A stretch of 8,056 bases of DNA from Acidimicrobiaceae bacterium (GCA_027306715.1 DAHUZG010000262.1:1-8056), one strand, 5' to 3'. Positions 1 to 6,903 are shown, numbered from the stretch's first letter. Made by a program: numbers and translations. Notes: generated from the sequence alone by a model not told the origin.

Positions 1-1
1 C

Positions 2-490
2 GACGGCGAGCTGCTCGAGCGGGCACAGGCGATCATCAGCTGGCTCGAGGGCGCGCTGGTCGCCTCCGACGGCCTCGTCGAGGACCGGATCGAGCCGGAT
101 GGGACGATCGCACGCCAGCGCTACACCTACAACCAGGGAACGACGCTAGGTGCCCTGGTGCTGAGCTACGAGGCCGCCGGTCCGGCCCGCCACCTCGAGC
201 AGGCGGTGGCGACCGCGGCGGCGTGCGCCGCCTGGATCGGCGGTGGCGGCGTGCTCGACCGCCAGCCCCCGGAGTTCAACGCCATCTACCTCCGCAACGT
301 GCTGCGGCTCGCCCGCCACGCCGACGTCTCCGCCAACGTGGCGCAGGTCGCCACTTGGGCTGCACGGACCTGGGAGGAGCGTCGTCACGAATCGACGGGG
401 CTGTTCAACGCCCCCGAGCCGAGCGTCAACGACACGGCCGGGATGGCGGCTGTCTACGCCCTCCTCGCCGGGGCGGACCCGGCTCCGTGA
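2..490 (+). CDS. Glycoside hydrolase family 76 protein (alpha-1,6-mannanase-like), C-terminal part, 5' end outside window
   Basis: The frame is open from the left edge and ends at TGA 488-490, giving 162 visible residues, so the start and N-terminal half are missing. The visible part carries the GH76 hallmark YTYNQGTTLGA at visible residues 41-51, preceded by the family-like 'DGLVEDRIEPDGTI' stretch. A later helix, EFNAIYLRNVLRLARH (91-106), corresponds to the family's 'FKGIFVRYL' segment, and the near-terminal GLFNAP (133-138) also fits. GH76 enzymes are (alpha/alpha)6-barrel endo-alpha-1,6-mannanases or transglycosylases acting on mannans such as fungal mannan or actinobacterial lipomannan-type glycans. 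The catalytic Asp-Asp pair of the family lies upstream and cannot be checked here, so activity is not shown. Secretion is also unknown because the N-terminus is absent. The gene converges on the oxidoreductase, with 46 bp between the stop codons and no strong terminator. The family call is fairly firm; the substrate is inferred. Confidence 0.82.
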   Translation, partial: DGELLERAQAIISWLEGALVASDGLVEDRIEPDGTIARQRYTYNQGTTLGALVLSYEAAGPARHLEQAVATAAACAAWIGGGGVLDRQPPEFNAIYLRNVLRLARHADVSANVAQVATWAARTWEERRHESTGLFNAPEPSVNDTAGMAAVYALLAGADPAP

Positions 491-536
491 GCGGCGCCCG
501 AGAGAGGTGGCCTCACAGCTCGAGGGCGGCTCGCGG

Positions 537-1475
537 TCACACCTCGAGGATGAGCTTGCCGACGATCCCGCCGCGTTCGCCCACCTCGTGGGCACGGGCG
601 GCCTGGGCGAGCGGGAAGGTGTCGGCGACGGCAACCTGCAGCAGCTGGTCCTCGACAAGGGCGGCGAGCTCGTCGAGGGCGGAGCCGTCGGGCTCGACGA
701 GGATGCCCGTCATCTCGACATGCCTGCTCGCGGCAGCCTCGGCAAGTCCATCGGGAAGCCGCGACGGGACGGAGATGAGCAGGCCTCCCTCGCCGATCAC
801 CCCCAGGCAGCGCTGCGCCTCCTCGCCCCCGACCAGATCGATCACGAGGTCGACCTCCTCGAGCGCCTCCTCGAGCGGGCCCGCCCGGTAGTCGACGATC
901 TCGTCGATCTCGAGCTCGGCGAGGAAGTCGTGGTTCTCGCTGCGGGCCGTGCCGATCACGTGGGCGCCACGGGACTTGGCGATCTGCACGGCGAGGTGGC
1001 CGACACCTCCGGAGGCGCCGTGGACGAGGACGCGGTGGCCCGGTTGGACGTCTGCGGTGTCCACGATCGCCTGCCAGGCGATCAGCCCCGCCAGCGGCAG
1101 GCCGGCGGCCTCGGTCATGCTCAGCTCGGCGGGCTTCAGGGCGAATTGGCGCGAGGGGGCCGTCACCGCCTCGGCATAGGCGCCGGCCTGGCGGGGGAAC
1201 CAGGGCATCCCGAACACCTCGTCGCCGACGGCGAAACGGGTCACACCGAGCCCCACGGCGTCGACCACCCCGGCCACGTCCCACCCGAGCACGATCGGCG
1301 GGTCGCCGAGGACGCCCGCCATCCCGCGTCCGGCCCGGGTCTTCCAGTCGACGGGGTTGACGCCCGCGGCGACGACGCGCACCCGGACCTCGGTCGGCAG
1401 CGGCTCGGGCAGCTCGCGCTCGGCGACCTCGAGCACCTCCGGGCCGCCGTACCGCTGGAGCTCGACGACGCGCAT
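537..1475 (-). CDS. NADP-dependent MDR oxidoreductase, quinone reductase/zinc-free alcohol dehydrogenase-like (COG0604 type)
   Basis: The 312-residue protein has the usual length for the quinone oxidoreductase branch of medium-chain dehydrogenases, which transfer hydride from NAD(P)H to quinones, enones or similar carbonyl compounds in the cytoplasm. The N-terminal GroES-like domain (about 1-115) shows YGGPEVLEV (9-17), AGVNPVDWKTRAG (37-49) and GWDVAGVV (64-71). The Rossmann nucleotide-binding motif VHGASGGVGHLAVQIAK is at 151-167. The C-terminus, AHEVGERGGIVGKLILEV, is typical of the family. No cluster of four cysteines and no catalytic zinc ligands are seen, which fits the zinc-independent branch. 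The start was set at ATG 1473-1475, not at an upstream in-frame start at 1583. The protein aligns with the family from MRVVELQRYGG, an AGGTGAGG ribosome-binding site sits just upstream, and the extra 36 residues look like random intergenic translation. The gene lies downstream of the protease on the same strand, 140 bp away, and is probably a separate transcript. The substrate cannot be told. Confidence 0.9.
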   Translation of the reverse strand: MRVVELQRYGGPEVLEVAERELPEPLPTEVRVRVVAAGVNPVDWKTRAGRGMAGVLGDPPIVLGWDVAGVVDAVGLGVTRFAVGDEVFGMPWFPRQAGAYAEAVTAPSRQFALKPAELSMTEAAGLPLAGLIAWQAIVDTADVQPGHRVLVHGASGGVGHLAVQIAKSRGAHVIGTARSENHDFLAELEIDEIVDYRAGPLEEALEEVDLVIDLVGGEEAQRCLGVIGEGGLLISVPSRLPDGLAEAAASRHVEMTGILVEPDGSALDELAALVEDQLLQVAVADTFPLAQAARAHEVGERGGIVGKLILEV

Positions 1476-1477
1476 GC

Positions 1478-1485
1478 CCTCACCT
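1478..1485 (-). promoter_or_regulatory. Ribosome-binding site of the MDR oxidoreductase
   Basis: Read on the minus strand, AGGTGAGG precedes the ATG at 1475. Its AGGTGA part matches the 3' half of the AGGAGGTGA consensus and leaves a spacing of about 4 nt. This decides for the start at 1475 over the longer open frame from 1583. Confidence 0.6.
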
Positions 1486-1543
1486 GTCCCCTGACCGTGC
1501 TGCCGCTGGTTGCGGCGCCCTGACGCTACCCCCCGGCGCGCCT

Positions 1544-1563
1544 GCACGCCCGGTCCGGCGTGC
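1544..1563 (-). terminator. Candidate hairpin terminator downstream of the S53 protease gene
   Basis: GCACGCC (1544-1550) pairs perfectly with GGCGTGC (1557-1563) around a 6-nt loop. The hairpin lies about 52 nt past the protease stop codon and upstream of the oxidoreductase start. No T-tract follows on the minus strand, so it would be a U-less hairpin of the kind often proposed for high-GC actinobacteria. In sequence this GC-rich a 7-bp stem can arise by chance. Confidence 0.3.
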
Positions 1564-1615
1564 CCGGCGAGGCCCGCCAGCACACATCGGCCCGGCCCGC
1601 CGGCCCCGGGAGCGC

Positions 1616-4600
1616 TCAGGCGGCGGCGATCCCGACCGTGACGCCCCGTGAACCAGCAGTGGCGTCGCCCTCAACATGGGCGGCGCCGCGGGCGACGACG
1701 GCTCCTCTCGAGGTGACGATCCAGTAGCCGAGCCCGTCCGGCGCGCTCGTGATGCCGGTGGCGGTGCCGTCGCCGGCGGGCAACGGCGGGGAAGCCGCCG
1801 ATGGTGGCGCACCCGGCGCCAGCACAGCGCCGTCGGCCAGCAGCACGAGAGGACCTCTCGCCCCGAGCGCCAGACCGACGGCCCGCTCGTGAGCGGGAAG
1901 GCGCACCGCGGCGTGCAGCGAGGAGAGATCCCCGTAGCCGTGCACGTCGCCGGACGCCGTCATCACGGCGTAGCCGAGGCCGGACTGGCTGGCGGCGATC
2001 GCCACCGCAGGGTCGCTCGTCCGGTCGCTCGACGGCTTGCCGTACGCATGAGCGTCGCCGAAGGCGAGCACCGCTCCCGAGGCGGTGAGCAGCCAGTAGC
2101 CACCGCCGTCGGCTGTGGAGGCGATGGCGGCGACCGGCGAGGACGGGTGGGCGTAGCGCAGCCGGAGGGCGTCGCCGAAGGCGGACACCGTGCCGTTCGC
2201 CTGCACGATCCAGTAGCCGTGGGCGTCGTGGGTGGAAGCGATCCCGGTCGTGCGCGAGCCGCCGCTGGCGGTGACCCCGCCGGTGCCGCCGAGCGAGTGC
2301 AACGAGCCGAAGCCGAGCACGGCACCGCCGGACTGGGCGAGCCTGTAGCCGTCGTCGAGGTAGGGAACGGTGCCGCTCAGCGCCGCGAACGGACCGCGGC
2401 CGTGGGCGCGGTTCGAGGCGGCGACGCGAAAGGAGTACGGCGTTCCCGCCGCCAGGTCGCTGAACACCACCGACTTGCCGCCCGCCGCCGCGGTACCGGC
2501 GACGGCCGAGCCGTCCGGTGGCTGGGCGACAGCGGTGTACGAGCTCACGGCCGACCCGCCGTCGCTCAGCGGCGCCGCCCACGACAGCACCGTGCGCGCC
2601 GGCTTGGCGCGCACGGCGAGGCCGACCGGGGCGCTCGGAGAGCTGGCGAGGTAGTCGAACACGGCCTTGGTGCTCGAGACCGTCCCGGTCGGGGTGACCA
2701 CCGTGATGCCGACCGACTTGCCCGCCGGGCCGGGGGCGCTCCGGACGACGAGCACGAACGGGTCGCCGTCGGGGTAGTAGTAGCCGTGGTGGACGATCGT
2801 CGCCGCATTGGCGCCGAAGCGCACCGCCGTGGCGGAGTCGATGTTGTAGCCGAAGAGGACGTCGAGGGTGCCGCCGGCCGCCGGTCCCTTCGAGGCGGTG
2901 GCACCGAGCAGCGCAGGGTGGCCGGCGTCGTAGTAGACGTAGGTGTCGGTCGCCTTGTCGACCTTGGCGCAGGCGGTGGGCGTGCAGGGCACGACCGCTG
3001 CCGGGCCGGGCAGGTACGCCGGCAGTCGCGCCAGCAGCGATCCGCTGCGCTCGTGGCGGACGACACTGCCCACCGAGACGCCGTATGCCGGTGAGATCTC
3101 GCTCTCGACCTGCACCTGGGTGACGTCGGCGAGGCCGCTCCCGGTCATCTTGACGACGGTGTCACCGGTCTGGGGCCCCCCGAGCCTGGACAGCCCGCTC
3201 TCGCTCGGCACGCCGGCGTAGGAGAACGGGAAGTTGTTGCTCTTGCCGGAGTCGGTTTGCACCGAGACGCCTCCGGTCAGCTTCGCCGGCCTCACACCGG
3301 GCGTCGCCGGCGAAGCAGGAGGCATCACGCCGAGCTCGGTCGGCGAGATCGAGGTGTACCTGAACTGCTCGCTCGAGGTCGAGGTCCACGGCCCGAAGTT
3401 GACCCACTCGAGGTTCACGAGCGAGAAGCCGCTGCCGTGCAGCACCACCGGCGAGGTCGAGCTCGCCCCTGCGGGGTCGGGGCTGATCGAGGTGATCACC
3501 GGCTTCGGGGCATAGTCGTACTCCGTGGTCGTCGCTGCCACCTCGGTCTCAGGTGTCGGCTTGACCACCCCCGAGGCGGTGAACACGATCGGTCCGGTGA
3601 GCGCGGGGAGGATCGTCGAGGTCGGGCTCGAGCCGGCGGCGTCGGAGACGACGACCTCGACCTGACAGACGTTGGCGGGATCGAAGCCGCTGCCGCTGGC
3701 ACAGGCCGTCGACGCTCCCTCCGACGGCACCGCGGCGGTGAGCTCGCTGTCGCTCAGCACGCGGAAAGCGGTGCTGACGCCGCCGAAGGTGACCGAGGTG
3801 ACACCGCCGTCGGTGGTGAAGGAGTTCCCGAAGATGGTGACGGTCCCCCCGCCGGTCGTGATGCCGCCGCTCGGTGCGACGCCGGTGACCGTCGGCGTGC
3901 CGGCGCCGCCCGGCGCCAGCCCGACGTAGTCGAAGTGCGCACCCGGGCTCGGAAGGCTCGTGCGCGCCGCCCCGCCGCCGGTGACGGTGACCGAGACGGC
4001 GACGTCGGAGGCGCCGGCGAAGGATTGCGTCGCCGGTGCTGTGGCAGAAGCCGGGGCGGTGACGGTGATCGAGGTCGCCGTCACCGACTGCACCGCCGCG
4101 GCAGCTGCACCGAACTGGACGCTCACCTCGGAGGGCGAGCCGGAGGGAAAGCCGCTGCCGGTGATCGTCACCGGCGTGCCGCCGGCGATCGGTCCCGAGG
4201 CCGGGCTGACGGAGCTGACGTCAGGGACGCTCGCCCCCACGGTCGGCTTGCCGAGGGCAACCGCGCAGAGATCGGCGGCCAGTCCGGGCCGCCCTCCGGG
4301 GCCGGTGAGGAGGGGCGAGCCGAGGCCGGTCGCCATGTTGAAGCCGGGGCCCGCGGAGTAGCCGTTGCCGAGGCCGAACACGTCGTTGTTGCCCTTGGTG
4401 ACGTTGGTGAACGAGGCGCGGTAGCTCGCCGCACCGGAGGCCACGGCATACAGCTCCGGGGCGGCAAATCCGAGGTCCGGGCCGCCGGCGGTGACGGGCA
4501 GGCCCCTGCAGCTCGCCGAGTCGGCGATGATCGCCAGGGCGGCCGCCCACTGCGGGGTCGCCGAGGAGGTGCCGCCGATCACCGACCAGCCCGACGGCAG

Positions 4601-6379
4601 CCCCGACGAGCCCGACGCCTTGCCGGCGAAGTCCTTCGAGAACACCGTCGTGCCGCGGAACTCGTCGGCGGAGGCGCTCCCATCGGGCAGCCGGCGCATG
4701 CCCGGCCCGGTCCCGGGGATGCCGGAATCGACCTGCCACGACGGGCTCGGCCAGCTGTTGGAGAAGCCGCCACCACCACCGCCGAGCGAGCTGCCGTCGT
4801 TCCAGGCCGTCTCGCTCGGCGGCGTCGTCGCCGTGTCGAGCGAGACGCCCCCGACCGCCAGCACGTAGGGCTGGCTCGCCGGGTCGTCGACGGACCGGTA
4901 GGGCGCGGCCGGCGTCGTCGTGCCGAACGGCGTGCTGGCGCAGTCGTCCGAGCCGGTGTCGCCCGAGGCCGCGAGAACGGTCTGGCCCTCGGCTGCGGCC
5001 TCCTCGAAGATCGTGTTCTCGACCTGCTGGGCTCCGGGAGAGGCGATCTGGCTGGCGGTCTCGCACTCGCCCCAGCTCGTCGAGACGATGTTGGCGCGGT
5101 CCTGGCTGACGATCGCGTTGTACTCGTCGAGGCCGCCCCACGTCGTGTTCGGCGCCTCGTAGACAAGGATCCTGGCGTCGGGGGCGAGCGCCTGCAGGTC
5201 CTCGATGTCGAGCACCGACTCGCCGACGCCGGGACCGGCGAGGCCGAACCCGTCGACGCGCACCGCCTTCACCTGCTTCGGGCGAGCGTGGCCGTAGTAG
5301 CAGCGGTCGAAGCCGGCGATGTCGCTCGACGCGAACGGCTCGAGCTCGAAGAGGGCGATCGTCTCACCTGCGCCGAGGTCTCCTCGGGTCAGCAGGGGGG
5401 AGAAACCGTACGCATTGGCGATGGCGTCGTCGGTCCAGCCGTTCGTGCCGAGCGCGGTCTGCAACGCGGCGTTGCACGCTGTCGGCAGCTTGGTCACCTT
5501 CGCCGGGGTGGGGCGGGCGCCGCGAAGCGCCCGTTGCAGCATCACGTCGCTGCCACCGTTGCTGCTGCCCGGCGCCGTCGAGGCACTCCCGCCCGAGGCG
5601 GTGCTCGAGGTGGCCGGCGACGCCGCGGCGACACCGAGCGCTCGCGGCAGCGACAGCTGATCGAGGCCGATGAGCGCGGCGACCGAGCCGGCGAGCGAGC
5701 GCGGCAGGAGCGGGAGGCCCGAGGATGCCCAGCCGGACTGCCCCCCGGCGAGGCGGTACCCGTTCATGCGGACGTGGAAGGCGGACTCGATGCGGCCGAC
5801 CGTGCCCGTCGCCGGGACGAGCAGGTGATCGGCAGGCAGGGTGCCGAGCGAGAGCCCGTCAGCCCGCAGCGCCCGCTCGGCCGCCGCCACGGTCGCGCTG
5901 CTCGGGCCGAAGCGGGCGGCGAGCTCGCTCGGCGTCATGTAGTGGTGATAGAGCGGGGAGGAGGGCTGTGAGACGCCCGTGGCATAGGCGGCGAGAGCGG
6001 CCGGGTCGCGCGGCTTGAGGGCGAGGCCGACCTGGAGCGACCGTCCGGATGCCATCTGCCCGAGGCCGCGATCCGATGCCGGGACGTGGGGAACGACGCC
6101 GATCGGGACGAGTGCCGGCCGCAGGCGCCCCGACACAGCGCCGGGCACCGGGGAGCCGTTCCCCGGCGAAGGCGGGGGGGTGGCGCCGGCGGCTGTGCTG
6201 AGACCGAAGAGCGGCACCGCCAGCAGGGCTCCGAGGAGGGCTTCTCCCCTGCTCGACGAGGTGCCCCGGCGCCGCGCGGCGCCAGGTCGGCGCCCCGGAT
6301 CGTCGGCGACTGCTGGTCGGCCCGCCGGGCTCCCCTTGCCTGCGTCAACGGCCGAGCCAGCGTTCCCGAACCCTGCCAC
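1616..6379 (-). CDS. Secreted sedolisin-family serine protease (peptidase S53) with IPT/TIG, FN3 and C-terminal propeller-like repeats
   Basis: The 1587-residue protein starts at GTG 6377-6379 behind a good GAGGAGG site. No other ATG or GTG precedes the signal sequence. The N-terminal leader is long (about 45 residues, with RRR at 36-38), then comes a hydrophobic core (46-63) and a likely AGA|TP cleavage after residue 66. Residues about 115-240 match the pro-kumamolisin activation domain. The mature catalytic domain covers about 300-705. It has the Glu/Asp pair in GESVLDIED (E387, D391), SWG (435-437), the oxyanion-hole Asp in SGDTGSDD (D474) and the nucleophile in GGTSSATPQWA (S605), so the Ser-Glu-Asp set is complete. 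Four to five IPT/TIG-like Ig folds follow (about 717-818, 828-925, 959-1055, 1056-1150, 1153-1245), the fourth being the weakest. Then come an FN3 domain (1246-1340) and six repeats (1342-1587). S53 enzymes are usually endopeptidases active at acid pH, here presumably extracellular. There is no LPXTG motif or C-terminal membrane anchor. Residues aligned with two calcium-ligand Asp positions are Asn (N659, N681). Confidence 0.93.
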   Translation of the reverse strand: MAGFGNAGSAVDAGKGSPAGRPAVADDPGRRPGAARRRGTSSSRGEALLGALLAVPLFGLSTAAGATPPPSPGNGSPVPGAVSGRLRPALVPIGVVPHVPASDRGLGQMASGRSLQVGLALKPRDPAALAAYATGVSQPSSPLYHHYMTPSELAARFGPSSATVAAAERALRADGLSLGTLPADHLLVPATGTVGRIESAFHVRMNGYRLAGGQSGWASSGLPLLPRSLAGSVAALIGLDQLSLPRALGVAAASPATSSTASGGSASTAPGSSNGGSDVMLQRALRGARPTPAKVTKLPTACNAALQTALGTNGWTDDAIANAYGFSPLLTRGDLGAGETIALFELEPFASSDIAGFDRCYYGHARPKQVKAVRVDGFGLAGPGVGESVLDIEDLQALAPDARILVYEAPNTTWGGLDEYNAIVSQDRANIVSTSWGECETASQIASPGAQQVENTIFEEAAAEGQTVLAASGDTGSDDCASTPFGTTTPAAPYRSVDDPASQPYVLAVGGVSLDTATTPPSETAWNDGSSLGGGGGGFSNSWPSPSWQVDSGIPGTGPGMRRLPDGSASADEFRGTTVFSKDFAGKASGSSGLPSGWSVIGGTSSATPQWAAALAIIADSASCRGLPVTAGGPDLGFAAPELYAVASGAASYRASFTNVTKGNNDVFGLGNGYSAGPGFNMATGLGSPLLTGPGGRPGLAADLCAVALGKPTVGASVPDVSSVSPASGPIAGGTPVTITGSGFPSGSPSEVSVQFGAAAAAVQSVTATSITVTAPASATAPATQSFAGASDVAVSVTVTGGGAARTSLPSPGAHFDYVGLAPGGAGTPTVTGVAPSGGITTGGGTVTIFGNSFTTDGGVTSVTFGGVSTAFRVLSDSELTAAVPSEGASTACASGSGFDPANVCQVEVVVSDAAGSSPTSTILPALTGPIVFTASGVVKPTPETEVAATTTEYDYAPKPVITSISPDPAGASSTSPVVLHGSGFSLVNLEWVNFGPWTSTSSEQFRYTSISPTELGVMPPASPATPGVRPAKLTGGVSVQTDSGKSNNFPFSYAGVPSESGLSRLGGPQTGDTVVKMTGSGLADVTQVQVESEISPAYGVSVGSVVRHERSGSLLARLPAYLPGPAAVVPCTPTACAKVDKATDTYVYYDAGHPALLGATASKGPAAGGTLDVLFGYNIDSATAVRFGANAATIVHHGYYYPDGDPFVLVVRSAPGPAGKSVGITVVTPTGTVSSTKAVFDYLASSPSAPVGLAVRAKPARTVLSWAAPLSDGGSAVSSYTAVAQPPDGSAVAGTAAAGGKSVVFSDLAAGTPYSFRVAASNRAHGRGPFAALSGTVPYLDDGYRLAQSGGAVLGFGSLHSLGGTGGVTASGGSRTTGIASTHDAHGYWIVQANGTVSAFGDALRLRYAHPSSPVAAIASTADGGGYWLLTASGAVLAFGDAHAYGKPSSDRTSDPAVAIAASQSGLGYAVMTASGDVHGYGDLSSLHAAVRLPAHERAVGLALGARGPLVLLADGAVLAPGAPPSAASPPLPAGDGTATGITSAPDGLGYWIVTSRGAVVARGAAHVEGDATAGSRGVTVGIAAA
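1619..2356 (-). repeat. Six degenerate ~40-residue protein repeats, propeller-like C-terminal domain of the S53 protease
   Basis: The repeat unit reads roughly 'GIAS…DG.GYW.…G.V.AFGDA…'. The GYW positions fall at residues 1344, 1388, 1427, 1469, 1509 (degenerate, GPLV) and 1551, a spacing of 39-44 residues. The paired 'GIA' strands fall near 1379, 1418, 1460, 1502, 1542 and 1583. The third unit, GGGYWLLTASGAVLAFGDA (1426-1444), is closest to consensus and the fifth is most decayed. The first unit lacks its own preceding 'GIA' strand, while the chain ends just after a lone 'TVGIAAA'. This is the pattern of a closed ring in which the last strand completes the first blade. The domain is probably for binding or structure rather than catalysis. 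The propeller fold is inferred. Confidence 0.7.
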
Positions 6380-6383
6380 CGAC

Positions 6384-6390
6384 CCTCCTC
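6384..6390 (-). promoter_or_regulatory. Ribosome-binding site of the S53 protease
   Basis: On the minus strand GAGGAGG lies directly upstream of the GTG start at 6379, with about 4 nt between GGAGG and the start codon. It supports a GTG start and hence the unusually long leader before the signal-peptide core. Confidence 0.65.
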
Positions 6391-6541
6391 GTCACCCAGC
6401 GCCGGCCGCCATCTCCGGCGGCCCGCCTACCGCTTTGGCACCGACGGCGCGACGCGCTGGGCCGTGGGCGACCCTAGTGGGTCTGGGAGCCTGTGCGACC
6501 GCGGTCAACGCGATCGCCGTCGCCGGTTCGGGGCGACCACG

Positions 6542-6569
6542 TGCAGATACCGGCGAGCTGCAGATACCG
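6542..6569. repeat. Two 11-bp direct repeats spaced 17 bp apart upstream of the protease gene
   Basis: TGCAGATACCG occurs at 6542-6552 and identically at 6559-6569. On the minus strand this reads CGGTATCTGCA twice, about 165-190 nt upstream of the protease start codon. The copies are exact and close, which fits a tandem binding site for a transcription regulator. No known regulator motif is recognised, and the function is inferred from position only. Confidence 0.45.
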
Positions 6570-6741
6570 CCAACCGGACCGACCCGCGTCGCCGGTGGCG
6601 CGCCGGCGGCGTCGGACCGGTTCCAGCTTCGGCACCCCCTGGCCACGAGCTGCCACGCCGGCGACGACCCTCTCGGCGATGGCGCCCTCCTGTTGCCACA
6701 GCGACGCCGTCGCGCCGACGCTGTAACGTGACCGGCGATGC

Positions 6742-6771
6742 TCTCCAGTCCCCCCATGGGGGGACTGGAGA
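6742..6771. repeat. Perfect 30-bp palindrome with CCCCCCATGGGGGG core
   Basis: The left arm TCTCCAGTCCCCCCA (6742-6756) is the exact reverse complement of the right arm 6757-6771, with no loop and no mismatch. It could be an operator, a U-less bidirectional terminator, or a mobile or REP-like palindrome. It lies 6 bp before the tRNA-Ser-like fragment and about 213 bp past the stop of the right-hand gene. No T-run follows on either strand. The structure is certain; its role is not. Confidence 0.85.
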
Positions 6772-6777
6772 CGTCGA

Positions 6778-6820
6778 GGAGAGGTGCGAGAGCGGCCGAA
6801 TCGGGCTCACGGCTAGCTAG
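6778..6820 (+). pseudogene. 5' fragment of a tRNA-Ser(GCU)-like gene, decayed at the anticodon stem and lacking its 3' half
   Basis: The stretch fits a class II serine tRNA from the acceptor strand GGAGAGG (6778-6784), through T8 G9, the D-arm C10 G11 A12 / T23 C24 G25 (6787-6789 with 6801-6803) and the D-loop GAGAGCGGCCGAA, to the 5' anticodon stem GCTCA (6805-6809). The loop then reads CGGCTAG, so GCU is at the anticodon position, but the invariant U33 is G and stem pairs 30-40 and 31-39 are broken. No T-arm (GGTTCGAAT-like) and no acceptor complement CCTCTCC follow within a few hundred bases. It therefore cannot be a functional tRNA. The identification comes from manual folding and remembered tRNA-Ser consensus, so it is moderately sure. 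Confidence 0.55.
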
Positions 6821-6880
6821 TCCCCCGGCCCTTGGCGGGCGTGTCGTGCAGACGTGTAAATCAGGCGCGCCGGGCCTGTG

Positions 6881-6903
6881 CCGTCGATGGTAGTCAACGA
6901 CGG
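6881..6903 (-). terminator. Candidate hairpin downstream of the glycosyltransferase/methyltransferase gene
   Basis: CCGTCG (6881-6886) pairs with CGACGG (6898-6903) around an 11-nt loop, about 80 nt past the stop at 6985. No T-tract follows on the minus strand. It is weak and possibly a chance pairing. Confidence 0.2.

Noticed and set aside
243..1523. Plus-strand open frame of 426 codons across the GH76 end and the oxidoreductase
   Set aside because: It runs out of frame through GH76 and antisense through a well-supported MDR gene, and its composition is shadow-like.
1523..1528. Possible -10 box (TAGCGT on the minus strand) for the oxidoreductase
   Set aside because: No acceptable -35 lies at 16-18 bp, and single hexamers are not meaningful in this sequence.
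1475..1583. 36-residue N-terminal extension of the oxidoreductase
   Set aside because: The family alignment and the ribosome-binding site place the start at 1475, and the extension has no family similarity.
4770..4795. Run of six glycines in the protease (residues 533-538) as a sign of frameshift or repeat expansion
   Set aside because: Sedolisins normally have a glycine-rich loop before the FS…P..W segment, and the frame is intact on both sides, so this is only a modest extension.
3257..5971. Very long plus-strand open frame (904 codons) opposite the protease
   Set aside because: It is a high-GC antisense shadow: its translation is Arg/Gly/Ala/Asp-rich with no motifs, while the opposite strand encodes a fully recognisable S53 protease.
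6693..6729. Possible plus-strand promoter (TTGCCA … TAACGT) for the tRNA-like fragment
   Set aside because: The spacing of about 25 bp is too long for a normal -35/-10 pair, and the downstream tRNA is broken.
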